Positions 7,419 through 15,469 of a DNA stretch of 64,000 nt are shown one piece after another; positions within the stretch are counted from its first letter, which is position 1; the number at the start of each line of letters is the position of its first letter. The notes beneath the pieces were generated by a model. That model was not told the origin of the DNA. It did no database searches and saw nothing but the letters and a program-made list of their open reading frames with translations. Both the position numbers and the translations under genes were made by a program. The DNA lies in contig NZ_LT906480.1 of NCBI RefSeq assembly GCF_900186865.1, forward strand, positions 3,490,001 to 3,554,000. The letters are read 5' to 3'. The stretch comes from Stenotrophomonas maltophilia (GTDB taxonomy: Bacteria; Pseudomonadota; Gammaproteobacteria; Xanthomonadales; Xanthomonadaceae).

Positions 7419-9209
7419 ATGAGCAGCTACACCGCCCCGCTTTCCGACCTCCGTTTCGCCCTGCACGACGTGCTCAAGGTCGAACCCCTGTTCGCCCGCC
7501 TGGGCTTCACCGACGCCACCGCCGACGTGGTCGATGCCGTGCTGGAAGAAGCTGGCCGCTTCAGCGCCACCGTGCTGGCCCCGCTCAACAGCGTTGGCGA
7601 TGAGATCGGCTGCGTGCTCGACCAGGCCACCGGTGAAGTGACCACCCCGCCCGGCTTCAAGCAGGCCTACGACCAGTTCGTCGATGGCGGCTGGACCGGC
7701 CTGACCGCCTCGCCGGAACTGGGTGGCCAGGGCCTGCCGCACACCCTTGGCGTGCCGCTCAACGAAATGATCAACGCCGCCAACCTGGCGTGGGGCAACT
7801 TCCCGCTGCTCTCGCACGGCGCCATCGAAGCGCTGAAGCAGCACGGCGAGGCCTGGCAGCACGAGGCCTTCCTCAAGCCGCTGATCGAGGGCCGCTGGAC
7901 CGGCACCATGTGCCTGACCGAGCCGCACTGCGGTACCGACCTGGGCCTGCTGAAGACCAAGGCCGAGCCGAACGCCGATGGCAGCTACTCGATCACCGGC
8001 ACCAAGATCTTCATCACCGCCGGCGAGCACGACCTGACCGACAACATCGTGCACCTGGTGCTGGCCAAGCTGCCCGACGCCCCTCCGGGCGCCAAGGGCA
8101 TCTCGCTGTTCGTCACGCCCAAGTTCAAGGTCGACCGCGATGGCAATGTCGGCGAGCGCAACGCACTGCGCTGCGGCTCGATCGAGCACAAGATGGGTAT
8201 CAAGGGTTCGGTCACCTGCGTGATGAACTTCGACGGTGCGCAGGGTTACCTGGTCGGCCAGCCGCACAAGGGCCTGCAGGCCATGTTCACCATGATGAAC
8301 ACCGCGCGCCTGGGCGTCGGCCTTCAGGGCATCGGCCTGTCCGAGCGCGCTTACCAGAACGCACTGAAGTACAGCCGTGAACGCCTGCAGTCGCGCGCCC
8401 TGAGCGGTGCGAAATTCCCGGACAAGCCGGCCGACCCGATCCTGGTGCACCCGGATGTGCGCCGCATGCTGCTGACGGTGAAGTCGCTGGTCGAGGGCAG
8501 CCGCCTGCTGGCCCTGCACGCCGCCACCCTGATCGACGTTGCCCATCACGCCGAGGACGCCGCCGAGCGCGAGCGCGCCGATACCCTGGTGAGCTTCCTG
8601 ACCCCGATCTCCAAGGCCTGCCAGACCGAATGGGGCATCGAGAACACCTACAACGCCCTGCAGTGCTTCGGTGGCCACGGCTATATCCGCGAACACGGCA
8701 TGGAGCAGCTGGCCCGCGATGCGCGCATCACCACGCTGTATGAAGGCACCACTGGTATCCAGGCGCTGGACCTGATCGGCCGCAAGACCGCCTCCAGCCA
8801 GGGCGCCGGCCTGAAGCTGATGCTGGCCGAGATCGAAGCCTTCGCCAAGGAGCATGAAGGCAACGAAGCGCTGGCCGAGTTCATCGGCCCGCTGCGCGCC
8901 AAGGCCGCCGAATGGGGCAAGCTGACCCTGGACGTGCTGCAGCGCGCGGCCGGCAATCCAGACGAACTGGGGGCGGCCAGCTACGACTACCTGTTCTATT
9001 CGGGCTACGTGGTACTGGCCTACTGGTGGGCCCGCAGCGTGGCCGCCGCCGACGCCAGCGCGCACGGCGCCGCCTTCGCCGAGGGCAAGCGCGAAACCGC
9101 TCGCTTCTACTTCGCCCGTGTGCTGCCGCGCACCCTCAGCCACGCCGCCGCGATCCAGGCCGGCGCCGCCCCGCTGATGGCGATGGACGACGAGCGCTTC
9201 GGCGCCTGA
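7419..9209 (+). CDS. acyl-CoA dehydrogenase, long (DmdC/FadE-like) form
   Basis: 596 residues, the length of the three-domain acyl-CoA dehydrogenases with an extra C-terminal domain. The FAD/substrate motif MCLTEPHCGTDLGLLKT (about 163-179) and ITGTKIFITAGEHD are present. The catalytic-base region reads LYEGTTGIQALDLIGRK (about 440-456). It oxidises acyl-CoA to enoyl-CoA with FAD and passes electrons to ETF. The class includes 3-methylmercaptopropionyl-CoA dehydrogenase DmdC, but substrate cannot be read from sequence. RBS is weak (GAG). A GC palindrome at 9211-9226 follows the stop. Confidence 0.88.
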   Translation: MSSYTAPLSDLRFALHDVLKVEPLFARLGFTDATADVVDAVLEEAGRFSATVLAPLNSVGDEIGCVLDQATGEVTTPPGFKQAYDQFVDGGWTGLTASPELGGQGLPHTLGVPLNEMINAANLAWGNFPLLSHGAIEALKQHGEAWQHEAFLKPLIEGRWTGTMCLTEPHCGTDLGLLKTKAEPNADGSYSITGTKIFITAGEHDLTDNIVHLVLAKLPDAPPGAKGISLFVTPKFKVDRDGNVGERNALRCGSIEHKMGIKGSVTCVMNFDGAQGYLVGQPHKGLQAMFTMMNTARLGVGLQGIGLSERAYQNALKYSRERLQSRALSGAKFPDKPADPILVHPDVRRMLLTVKSLVEGSRLLALHAATLIDVAHHAEDAAERERADTLVSFLTPISKACQTEWGIENTYNALQCFGGHGYIREHGMEQLARDARITTLYEGTTGIQALDLIGRKTASSQGAGLKLMLAEIEAFAKEHEGNEALAEFIGPLRAKAAEWGKLTLDVLQRAAGNPDELGAASYDYLFYSGYVVLAYWWARSVAAADASAHGAAFAEGKRETARFYFARVLPRTLSHAAAIQAGAAPLMAMDDERFGA

Positions 9210-9234
9210 GCCGGGCTGCCGCCCGGCACCCGCG

Positions 9235-9257
9235 GTAGTGCCGGCCGCTGGCCGGCA
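9235..9257 (+). repeat. SMAG (GTAG-ended) palindrome
   Basis: GTAG followed by an 8-bp perfect stem TGCCGGCC/GGCCGGCA. An opposite-facing copy of the same subtype is at 60100-60122. Confidence 0.8.
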
Positions 9258-9289
9258 ACCGCAACAGCTGGCTTCCTGCGGGATGGCGA

Positions 9290-9461
9290 GGTGGGTCCAA
9301 TTGCGGGGGACGGCGCAAGTCCCCCTCCGGGGCCCGGCCCAGCCGCTGGCGGCTGTGCGTTCGGGCGCTTGCGAAGCAGTGCTTCGCAAGCAAAGCGCCC
9401 TCACCCATGTAGCCTTGATCGCGCCATCCATGGCGCTCACGCCCCCGCAACCGGACCCACC
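9290..9461. repeat. foldback element, copy A
   Basis: Outer arms of 20 bases (9290-9309 and 9442-9461) pair at 18 of 20 positions. Inside are four hairpins: GGGGGAC/GTCCCCC (9305-9325, overlapping the arm), CAGCCGC/GCGGCTG (9340-9355), a 12-bp stem GCTTGCGAAGCA/TGCTTCGCAAGC (9367-9391) nested in GGGCGCTT/AAGCGCCC, and GCGCCAT/ATGGCGC with loop CC (9421-9436). A related copy lies inverted at 59892-60053. Confidence 0.8.
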
Positions 9462-9490
9462 CCGCCTTCGACAGATTTCCGCTACTGCAG

Positions 9491-9509
9491 ATCCATGCCA
9501 CGCGTGGAT
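9491..9509 (+). repeat. degenerate SMAG palindrome
   Basis: ATCCATGC/GCGTGGAT imperfect stem preceded by GCAG instead of GTAG. It bounds the right side of the foldback element copy A. Confidence 0.5.
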
Positions 9510-9550
9510 GAGACCCCCCTAAATCCCTCTGGAGAAGAGCCCCCTTTTGT

Positions 9551-9675
9551 TAAAGGGGGCGCGCCGACAGGCGCGGGGATTAGGAAGAATGCGCGGGCAA
9601 CCCAGCGCGCCAACGGCGGGCTGGGTTGCTAAAGGGGGCGCACCGACAGGTGCGGGGGATAGGAGGAATGCGCGG
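9551..9675 (+). repeat. two 46-bp direct repeats with compensating hairpins
   Basis: 9551-9596 and 9630-9675 begin TAAAGGGGGCGC and end GAATGCGCGG. Each contains a hairpin with a GACA loop. The stems differ by a matched change (GCC-GACA-GGC in the first, ACC-GACA-GGT in the second), so pairing is kept. Confidence 0.75.
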
Positions 9676-9688
9676 ACCTGAATCGTTG

Positions 9689-9724
9689 CGATTTGCGTAT
9701 CGCCGACAGGCGATACACAAATCG
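9689..9724. repeat. GACA-loop hairpin upstream of the HNH gene
   Basis: CGATTTGCGTATCGCC (9689-9704), loop GACA, then its complement 9709-9724 with a single C-A mismatch. It lies 29 bases before the HNH start and has no U tract, so it is not a standard terminator. Confidence 0.75.
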
Positions 9725-9753
9725 TCAACATTCAGGTATAAGCTGTTCTCCCG

Positions 9754-10419
9754 ATGGAGACAGACACTACACGCTTGGGTCTGATCGAAGCCGGAGCTCC
9801 GTTTTCTGCTCCGGGCGCCGAAGCATCGCCCAACGCCACGACGCTGCATCGCCCCGGTTCGGTCCGGCTGCTCTCGCTTGATGCCCACGGACGCGTACTA
9901 GACTGGATCACCTGGCAGGATGCGGCGTGCCTCTACGCCCGCGAAGCGGTGGCCTGGACGCTGGGCGATCCCTGCCTGCACATCCACGGCGGCACCAATC
10001 GCTTCAGCGGCCTGCAGAGCGGCATGGACCTGCACCCGATCATCGCCGCGCGCGGCCATGCCCGCTCCCGCGCGATCGACCCCACGCCGAACCTGACCAA
10101 CCCGGCCCTGTTCGCCCGCGACGCCCACCTGTGCATGTACTGCGGCCAGCAGTTCAACCGCCCCACGCTCACCCGCGACCACGTCGTGCCACTGTCCAAG
10201 GGCGGCCTGGACTGCTGGGAAAACGTGGTCACCGCCTGTTTCCACTGCAACTCGCGCAAGAGCGACCGCACCCCGCAGCAGGCCGGAATGCCGCTGCTGG
10301 CCGTGCCCTACCGGCCCAGCTGGATCGAGCACCTGATCCTGTCCAACCGCAACATCCTGGCCGACCAGATGGCCTTCCTGAAGGCGCAATTGCCCAAGCG
10401 GTCGAAGCTGAGCACCTGA
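9754..10419 (+). CDS. HNH endonuclease family protein
   Basis: 221 residues. The HNH core runs from about 125 to 170: CMYCGQQF, then TRDHVVPLSKGG and NVVTACFHCNSRKSDRTP. The two CxxC pairs would hold structural zinc, and the DH plus Asn/His residues form the beta-beta-alpha metal site. The N-terminal ~120 residues include LLSLDAHGRVLDWITWQDA, a module seen in stand-alone chromosomal HNH proteins of this family. Target and role are unknown. It stands alone between a repeat-rich region and dxs. Confidence 0.85.
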   Translation: METDTTRLGLIEAGAPFSAPGAEASPNATTLHRPGSVRLLSLDAHGRVLDWITWQDAACLYAREAVAWTLGDPCLHIHGGTNRFSGLQSGMDLHPIIAARGHARSRAIDPTPNLTNPALFARDAHLCMYCGQQFNRPTLTRDHVVPLSKGGLDCWENVVTACFHCNSRKSDRTPQQAGMPLLAVPYRPSWIEHLILSNRNILADQMAFLKAQLPKRSKLST

Positions 10420-10521
10420 ACGCCTGAAAATGCAACCCTCACCGTCCTGTCACGGACGGCGGCGTTTGCTTGCCCCACCCCCGTTTGAGGGCGAAAATGG
10501 GCATTCAGAAAAAGTGCGAAC

Positions 10522-12432
10522 ATGATGATCGACTCTGCCCGCTATCCCCGCCTCGCGCGCATCCAGACGCCGGATGACCTGCGCACGTTCGACGAATCCG
10601 AACTGAGGGCGGTTGCCGACGAACTGCGCGCCTACCTCATCGAATCGGTGGGCAAGAGCGGTGGCCACTTCGCCGCCGGCCTGGGCGTGATCGAACTCAC
10701 CGTGGCCCTGCACTACCTGTACCAGACTCCGGTCGACCAGCTGGTCTGGGATGTCGGTCACCAGACCTACCCGCACAAGATCCTGACCGGGCGCCGCGAC
10801 CAGATCCACACCGTCAAGCAGAAGGACGGCGTCGCGCCATTCCCGAAGCGCGAGGAGAGCGAATACGACACCTTTGGCGTCGGCCACTCCTCCACCTCGA
10901 TCTCGGCGGCACTCGGCATGGCCATTGCCCGCCAGTCCGAAGGCGACGACCGCAAGATCGTGGCGGTGATCGGTGACGGTGCGATGACCGCCGGCATGGC
11001 CTTCGAAGCGCTGATGCACGCAGGCGGCATGGACCCGGAACCGAACCTGCTGGTGATCCTCAACGACAACAACATGTCGATCTCCGAGGCGGTCGGCGGC
11101 CTGACCAAGATGCTCGGCCGTGCCACCGGCAGCCGCACGCTCAATGCGCTGCGCGAAGGCGGCAAGAAGATCCTCGGTGACAAGAAGAACAACCCGGCGC
11201 GTTTCGTGAAGCGCTGGGAAGAACACTGGAAGGGCATGTTCGTGCCGTCCACGATGTTCGAGGAGATGGGCTTCCACTACACCGGCCCGATCGACGGCCA
11301 CGACATGCCCGCCCTGCTGTCCACGCTGAAGACGCTGCGCGCCTCCAAGGGCCCGAAGCTGCTGCACGTGATGACCACCAAGGGCAAGGGCTACGAGCCG
11401 GCCGAAGGCGACCAGATCGGTTACCACGCCGTGGGCCCGTTCGATCCGGACAAGGGCCTGGTGGCCAAGGCCGGTGCCAAGAAGCCGACCTATACCGATG
11501 TGTTCAGCGACTGGCTGTGCGATGCCGCCGCCGCCGAGCCCCGCCTGTACGGCATCACGCCGGCGATGCGCGAAGGCTCCGGCCTGGTGCGTTTCAGCAA
11601 GGAATACCCGCAGCGCTATTTCGACGTGGCGATTGCCGAACAGCATGCGGTCACCCTCGCCGCCGGCATGGCCACCCAGGGTGGCAAGCCGGTGGTGGCG
11701 ATCTACTCGACCTTCCTGCAGCGCGCGTACGACCAGCTGGTACATGACGTGGCGATCCAGGACCTGGACGTGCTGTTCGCGATCGACCGCGCCGGCGTGG
11801 TCGGCCCGGACGGTGCGACCCATGCCGGCAACCTCGACCTGAGCTTCCTGCGCTGCGTGCCCAACCTGGTGGTGATGGCACCGTCCAACGAAGCCGAGTG
11901 CCGGCAGATGCTCAGCACCGGCCTGCAGCACCCGGGCCCGGCCGCCGTGCGCTACCCGCGCGGCACCGGCACCGGCGTTGCAGCCGGCACCGACCTTTCC
12001 ACCCTGCCGATCGGCAAGGGCGAACTGCGCCTGCAGGGCAGCCGCATTGCCCTGCTCGCCTTCGGCAGCACCGTGGCCGCCGCCGAGCAGGTCGGCCGCG
12101 AACTGGGCCTGAGCGTGGTCAACATGCGTTTCATCAAGCCGCTGGACCGCGAGCTGGTGCTTGCTGTCGCCGCCCAGCACGAAGGCCTGGTGACGATCGA
12201 AGACAACGTGGTGGCCGGTGGCGCCGGTTCAGGCGTCGGCGAGCTGCTCAATGCCGAAGGCGTGCTGCGCCCGATCCTGCACCTGGGCCTGCCCGACAGC
12301 TACCAGCATCATGCCAGCCGCGAGGACCTGCTGGCCGAAGCAGGCATCGACGCCGCGGGCATCCGTGCGGCCGTGCTCAAGCGTTGGCCGCAGCTGGCCA
12401 CAGGTACCCCGCCGCTGAGCGCGGCGGGCTGA
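10522..12432 (+). CDS. dxs: 1-deoxy-D-xylulose-5-phosphate synthase
   Basis: 636 residues, normal length. It condenses pyruvate and glyceraldehyde 3-phosphate using thiamine diphosphate, the first step of the MEP isoprenoid pathway, in the cytoplasm. Visible motifs are [16 protein letters not shown] (about 75-90), the ThDP-binding [13 protein letters not shown]...NDNNMSIS (about 152-190) and the transketolase-like [15 protein letters not shown] (about 425-440). Two in-frame ATGs (10522, 10525) make the exact start uncertain by one residue. Followed by three SMAG palindromes. Confidence 0.97.
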   Translation: MMIDSARYPRLARIQTPDDLRTFDESELRAVADELRAYLIESVGKSGGHFAAGLGVIELTVALHYLYQTPVDQLVWDVGHQTYPHKILTGRRDQIHTVKQKDGVAPFPKREESEYDTFGVGHSSTSISAALGMAIARQSEGDDRKIVAVIGDGAMTAGMAFEALMHAGGMDPEPNLLVILNDNNMSISEAVGGLTKMLGRATGSRTLNALREGGKKILGDKKNNPARFVKRWEEHWKGMFVPSTMFEEMGFHYTGPIDGHDMPALLSTLKTLRASKGPKLLHVMTTKGKGYEPAEGDQIGYHAVGPFDPDKGLVAKAGAKKPTYTDVFSDWLCDAAAAEPRLYGITPAMREGSGLVRFSKEYPQRYFDVAIAEQHAVTLAAGMATQGGKPVVAIYSTFLQRAYDQLVHDVAIQDLDVLFAIDRAGVVGPDGATHAGNLDLSFLRCVPNLVVMAPSNEAECRQMLSTGLQHPGPAAVRYPRGTGTGVAAGTDLSTLPIGKGELRLQGSRIALLAFGSTVAAAEQVGRELGLSVVNMRFIKPLDRELVLAVAAQHEGLVTIEDNVVAGGAGSGVGELLNAEGVLRPILHLGLPDSYQHHASREDLLAEAGIDAAGIRAAVLKRWPQLATGTPPLSAAG

Positions 12433-12451
12433 GGTCGATTGCCACCCAGTG

Positions 12452-12544
12452 GATCCGCGCATGGCGTGGATCTACCTTGCGTCTGCATCCACGCATGGCG
12501 TGGGTCGACCCCGGTTCCGCAGTAGATCCACGCCATGCGTGGAT
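12452..12544. repeat. cluster of three SMAG palindromes
   Basis: Copies at 12452-12475 (-), 12486-12509 (-, diverged end) and 12522-12544 (+), all of the ATCCACGC/GCGTGGAT type with GTAG ends. They lie between the convergent dxs and the small gene at 12586-12789. Confidence 0.8.
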
Positions 12545-12585
12545 AGCGGGACCCGGAAACAGGATCTGGCCTGACACCCCCGCCC

Positions 12586-12789
12586 TCAGCCGTAGCTGAC
12601 CGCTTCCACGAAGGCGCCGCTGGCTTCCACGCGCACCGCGGCGCGCTGCCCGGTATCGACAAAGTGCAGGCGCGCCAGGGTTTCAGCGAAGTCGAAGGCG
12701 CGGGCACCGTCGCGGAAATCGATCGGCTCCGGCCGGTCCGGATGCAGCACGCGCCATTGGCGCTGTTCGCATTGCAGGCGGATCAACAT
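12586..12789 (-). CDS. small hypothetical protein, paralogue of 13655-13861
   Basis: 67 residues starting MLIRLQCEQRQWRVL. The start is fixed by AAGGAG nine to ten bases upstream of ATG 12789; a longer frame exists but lacks such a site. The pattern, a short beta strand, WRVL, a central FRDGARAFDFAETLARLH helix and RAAVRVEASGAFVEAV, recurs in the neighbour at 13655-13861, so these are a paralogous pair flanking a DUF3011 gene. No signal peptide. Function unknown. Confidence 0.65.
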   Translation of the reverse strand: MLIRLQCEQRQWRVLHPDRPEPIDFRDGARAFDFAETLARLHFVDTGQRAAVRVEASGAFVEAVSYG

Positions 12790-12957
12790 GCGGCTCACTC
12801 CTTGAGGCAGCGTATCGACGGTAGCGGGACATTCCTGCCGATCACGGCAGGCATCGTCGCAACAGATCAGGGACACACAGAGATGCCCTGATCGCAGAAG
12901 ATACGGCAATTCAAAATGTGAGCTGTATCAGATTTTTCTGATTTTAGAGGGGCACGC

Positions 12958-13524
12958 TCAGTTCACCTGGAACTGTGCCCGGCAGCCGTCGCTGACCCAG
13001 ATGCCACGACGATCCCAGCCCCAAGTCTGGCCCTCGATGCAGGCACTGCGCGAATCCTGGCGAACCAGGCGCACGCCGCGGCGGATGCGGGCGTCGCAGT
13101 ACTCCTGGCGATGCCCATTGGAATGACAGGTGATCACCTCACCGCCGCCCCAACCGTTGCCGTTGCCGTTGCCGTTGCCCCAACCACCCCCATTGCCCCA
13201 GCCGCCACCACGACGGTACTCGCCGACGAACTCGGCGCGGCAGCCCTGGGTCACCCAGACGCCATAGCGCGACTGGCCCCAGGTCTCACCTTCCACGCAC
13301 GGCGAGCCGGACAACTGGCGGATCATCCGCGCGCGGCCCTCCAGACGGCACTCGTTGCTACGGTTCTTGATCGACTCGCAGCGCACGATGCCGCTGCCTT
13401 CGCGGCCACCGTAGCGGTCGTCGTCATAGCCGTAGCCATAGCTCTGCGCCTGGGCGCCACCCGCCGCCGCCAGCATCGGCAGCAGGGTGCAGGCCAGGGT
13501 ACGCCAGGTGAGTGCCTTGCCCAT
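12958..13524 (-). CDS. exported DUF3011 protein, two domains
   Basis: 188 residues from ATG 13524 (GGAG seven bases upstream). A signal peptide ends near AGGAQA-Q. Two ~45-residue DUF3011 repeats follow, each with CES/CHS, a basic C-x-R stretch, C(V/I)EG-TWG, GVWVTQGCRAEF or GIWVSDGCRAQF. They are joined by a Gly/Asn/Trp-rich linker (GGGWGNGGGWGNGNG...). The paired cysteines suggest disulfides in the periplasm. A paralogue without the Gly linker is at 18247-18756. The function of DUF3011 is unknown. Confidence 0.8.
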   Translation of the reverse strand: MGKALTWRTLACTLLPMLAAAGGAQAQSYGYGYDDDRYGGREGSGIVRCESIKNRSNECRLEGRARMIRQLSGSPCVEGETWGQSRYGVWVTQGCRAEFVGEYRRGGGWGNGGGWGNGNGNGNGWGGGEVITCHSNGHRQEYCDARIRRGVRLVRQDSRSACIEGQTWGWDRRGIWVSDGCRAQFQVN

Positions 13525-13654
13525 CGAGATCTCCAGATGAATACGATGGCGCAAGCATCCGGGATTCCCGGCACGGCGCACAGGGGGGCGCGTGACGCCG
13601 GTTTTTCCCCATTCAAACAACGCAACCGTAGCTGACTGCACGCAACGACCGGCA

Positions 13655-13861
13655 TCAGTCTCCTACGTGCAGGGCATCCACCGCGCTGCCGAGCGCCTCG
13701 ACCCGCACCGTGCTGCGCTGGCCGGTGCGACGGTGGTGCTCGAGGGCCCGCGCCGCGGCGACATCGAAAGCCTCGGCGCCCCGCGCATATCGGGTTGCGT
13801 CATGCACCTGCGGATCCAGCACGGACCAGTGCCGGGCGTTGCGTTGAACGGTAATGACCAT
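13655..13861 (-). CDS. small hypothetical protein, paralogue of 12586-12789
   Basis: 68 residues from ATG 13861, with AGGAG six bases upstream, starting MVITVQRNARHWSVLDP. It aligns along its whole length with the product of 12586-12789: (R/H)W(R/S)VL, ARG(A)EAFDVA, TGQRSTVRVEA and a terminal AVDAL. A longer frame from 13939 has no better start. Function unknown; the repeated order small protein, DUF3011, small protein is noted. Confidence 0.65.
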   Translation of the reverse strand: MVITVQRNARHWSVLDPQVHDATRYARGAEAFDVAAARALEHHRRTGQRSTVRVEALGSAVDALHVGD

Positions 13862-14100
13862 GAGGGGCTCCTGCGGATGGAAGGATGCGACGGCAGGCGG
13901 ACGGTCCACGTGCCGGTACACCTTCAGGCTAGCGATCACGTCAGGGGTGGCCCATCAGATTTGTACGAAAATGCCGCGCCCTCCGGTCAGCCCTTGCCTG
14001 CCCTCACATCCCTGAGTCCATTTAGCCTGTTCATTCCGTGATTCTTGTCACGGAGTCAGCCGGGCTTCACACTACCGTCATCAACAGGGGCCCCTTCCAC

Positions 14101-14205
14101 ATGCGCACCTTCTTCTCGCAGCAGCGTTGGACGCTGCTGAAGTTCTATTTCGTGGCCAGCTACCTCGTGCTGATCGAGGAACTGATCCGCGCCGCCATGC
14201 ACTGA
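14101..14205 (+). CDS. possible 34-residue membrane miniprotein
   Basis: ATG 14101 to TGA 14205 encodes a 34-residue peptide with one hydrophobic span (LLKFYFVASYLVLIEELI, about residues 12-29) and positively charged N-terminus. Shine-Dalgarno is poor (AGGGG about ten bases upstream). It sits 60 bases before a lipoprotein gene on the same strand. Too short for certainty; coding is inferred from the membrane-like composition and position. Confidence 0.35.
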   Translation: MRTFFSQQRWTLLKFYFVASYLVLIEELIRAAMH

Positions 14206-14264
14206 GCGCTTGCTGCAGGGCTATTTGCGACAGACACTGTCGCTTTAGGCACGGAGTCCGCCCG

Positions 14265-14549
14265 ATGAAAGCGCTTCTTCTGATTCCAGCCCTGCTGGTG
14301 CTGTCCGCCTGTGCCAACCAGCATCAGGCCGCTGCGCGTGCCGATACGGCGGCCACTTCGCCCGCCACGCCGAAGGTCGGTGGCGACCGCGATGCCCACG
14401 GTTGCATCGGTTCGGCCGGCTACCAGTGGTGCGAGCACAGCCAGCGTTGCGAACGTCCGTGGGAACTGGCGCAGGCACAGGGCCTGGCCAACACCGCCGA
14501 AGCCATCGATGCCTACTGCGCGAAGCCGGCCAGCCAGGCGCGCAAGTGA
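14265..14549 (+). CDS. small lipoprotein with Cys-rich C-terminal motif
   Basis: 94 residues from ATG 14265, GGAG ten bases upstream. Lipobox LVLSAC (Cys about residue 16). After a polar linker rich in Ala/Thr, the C-terminal ~45 residues carry HGCIGSAGYQWCEHSQRCERPWELA and a final Cys, giving four cysteines that could form two disulfides. This motif is seen in small proteobacterial lipoproteins of unknown role. It is followed 12 bases on by the DUF1653 gene. Confidence 0.7.
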   Translation: MKALLLIPALLVLSACANQHQAAARADTAATSPATPKVGGDRDAHGCIGSAGYQWCEHSQRCERPWELAQAQGLANTAEAIDAYCAKPASQARK

Positions 14550-14561
14550 GTCGCGCCGCCC

Positions 14562-14795
14562 ATGGCTGAGCTGAGTCCGCTCCCCACCCTGGCCCTAGGC
14601 CGCTACCGCCACTTCAAGGGCGGCGAGTACGAAGTGCTCGACATCGTCCGCAGCAGCGAGACCCTGCAGCCGATGGTGCTGTACCGCGCGCTGTATGGCG
14701 AAGGTGGCCTGTGGGTACGCCCGTACGCCATGTTCGTCGAGCAGGTGCCCGGCGAGCACGGACCGCAACCGCGTTTCGCCCGCGTCGACGCATGA
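14562..14795 (+). CDS. DUF1653 protein
   Basis: 77 residues. The single DUF1653 domain is recognised by GRYRHFKGGEYEVLDI, then MVLYRALYGEGGLWVRPYAMFVEQV. It is cytoplasmic and has no catalytic motif. ATG 14562 has no obvious Shine-Dalgarno; tight spacing (12 bases) to the upstream lipoprotein gene suggests cotranscription. Function of the domain is unknown. Confidence 0.8.
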   Translation: MAELSPLPTLALGRYRHFKGGEYEVLDIVRSSETLQPMVLYRALYGEGGLWVRPYAMFVEQVPGEHGPQPRFARVDA

Positions 14796-14802
14796 GGGTT
14801 CC

Positions 14803-14824
14803 GCTGCCGGCCATGGCCGGCAGC
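14803..14824. repeat. perfect 22-base palindrome
   Basis: GCTGCCGGCCA/TGGCCGGCAGC directly after the DUF1653 stop; similar core to the SMAG copies at 9235 and 60100 but without a GTAG end. It may also act as a weak transcription barrier before the TetR gene. Confidence 0.6.
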
Positions 14825-14849
14825 GCGCGGTAACGCGGCGGGCCTGCGT

Positions 14850-14872
14850 TACAATCGTACCGTCCAGTCGGT
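14850..14872 (+). promoter_or_regulatory. -10 box and TetR-type operator before the regulator gene
   Basis: TACAAT at 14850-14855 is a good -10. It is followed at 14859-14872 by ACCGTCCAGTCGGT, an imperfect palindrome of the ACCG...CGGT class bound by many TetR proteins. It ends 11 bases before the TetR start. Autorepression of the TetR/SMR unit is inferred. Confidence 0.5.
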
Positions 14873-14883
14873 TTCTTCCCGCC

Positions 14884-15456
14884 ATGTCCGCATCCCCCTC
14901 CCGTTCGCGCCGCAAGGCGCCCGACAGCGTGCGCCAGTCACTGCTGCAGGCCACCATTGAAGTGATCGGCCGTAACGGCCTGGCCGCGCTGACCGTGCAG
15001 GACGTCGCGCAGGCCGCCGGTGTCAGCAAGGGTGCGTTGTTCCATCATTTCAGCAGCAAGCAGGTGCTGGTGGATGAAGCCATCGGAGCGCTGATTGGAG
15101 AATTCGAAGCGCGCGTGCGCGCCCTGCTGCAGGAAAACCCCGAAGGCCATGGCCGTTTCAGCCGCGCCTATGTGCAGGCCAACTTCGAGCATCTGCTGCA
15201 GCAGGAGCAGGACAACGACATCGGCCTGACCTTGGGCAACCTGATGGAACCGGGCCTGCTTGCGCACTGGCGCAACTGGAAGCGCGCGATGCTGGCCGAG
15301 TTCCCTGGCGAAGCCGGCGACCCACGGCTGTACGCGGCGCGCTGCGCTGCCGATGGCTACTGGGCCACGGCCTATGGGCGTCCGCTGGACGAGGAAGAAC
15401 GTGCCAATGCATTGGCCATGGCCGAGCAGGCCCTGAAACTGTGCGACCCGCAGTGA
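14884..15456 (+). CDS. TetR family repressor
   Basis: 190 residues from ATG 14884. The N-terminal TetR HTH is clear: LLQATIEVIGRNGLAALTVQDVAQAAGVSKGALFHHFSSKQVL (about 20-62). The ligand-binding part is helical. The next gene, 13 bases downstream, is an SMR drug transporter, and a palindromic operator lies in the promoter, so it most likely represses its own gene and the pump, with release by a small toxic compound. The ligand is unknown. Confidence 0.88.
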   Translation: MSASPSRSRRKAPDSVRQSLLQATIEVIGRNGLAALTVQDVAQAAGVSKGALFHHFSSKQVLVDEAIGALIGEFEARVRALLQENPEGHGRFSRAYVQANFEHLLQQEQDNDIGLTLGNLMEPGLLAHWRNWKRAMLAEFPGEAGDPRLYAARCAADGYWATAYGRPLDEEERANALAMAEQALKLCDPQ

Positions 15457-15469
15457 GCTGGAGCGCTCG

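Larger units (their letters stand above)
9210..9753. other. repeat-filled intergenic region
   Basis: 544 bases with no credible gene. From left to right it contains a GC hairpin (9211-9226), a SMAG palindrome (9235-9257), a foldback element (9290-9461), a degenerate SMAG (9491-9509), two 46-bp near-identical direct repeats (9551-9596 and 9630-9675) and a 16-bp-stem hairpin (9689-9724) just upstream of the HNH gene. Confidence 0.8.

Noticed and set aside
9551..9675. CRISPR-like array
   Set aside because: Only two repeats, each containing a structured hairpin and diverged by several bases; no cas genes.
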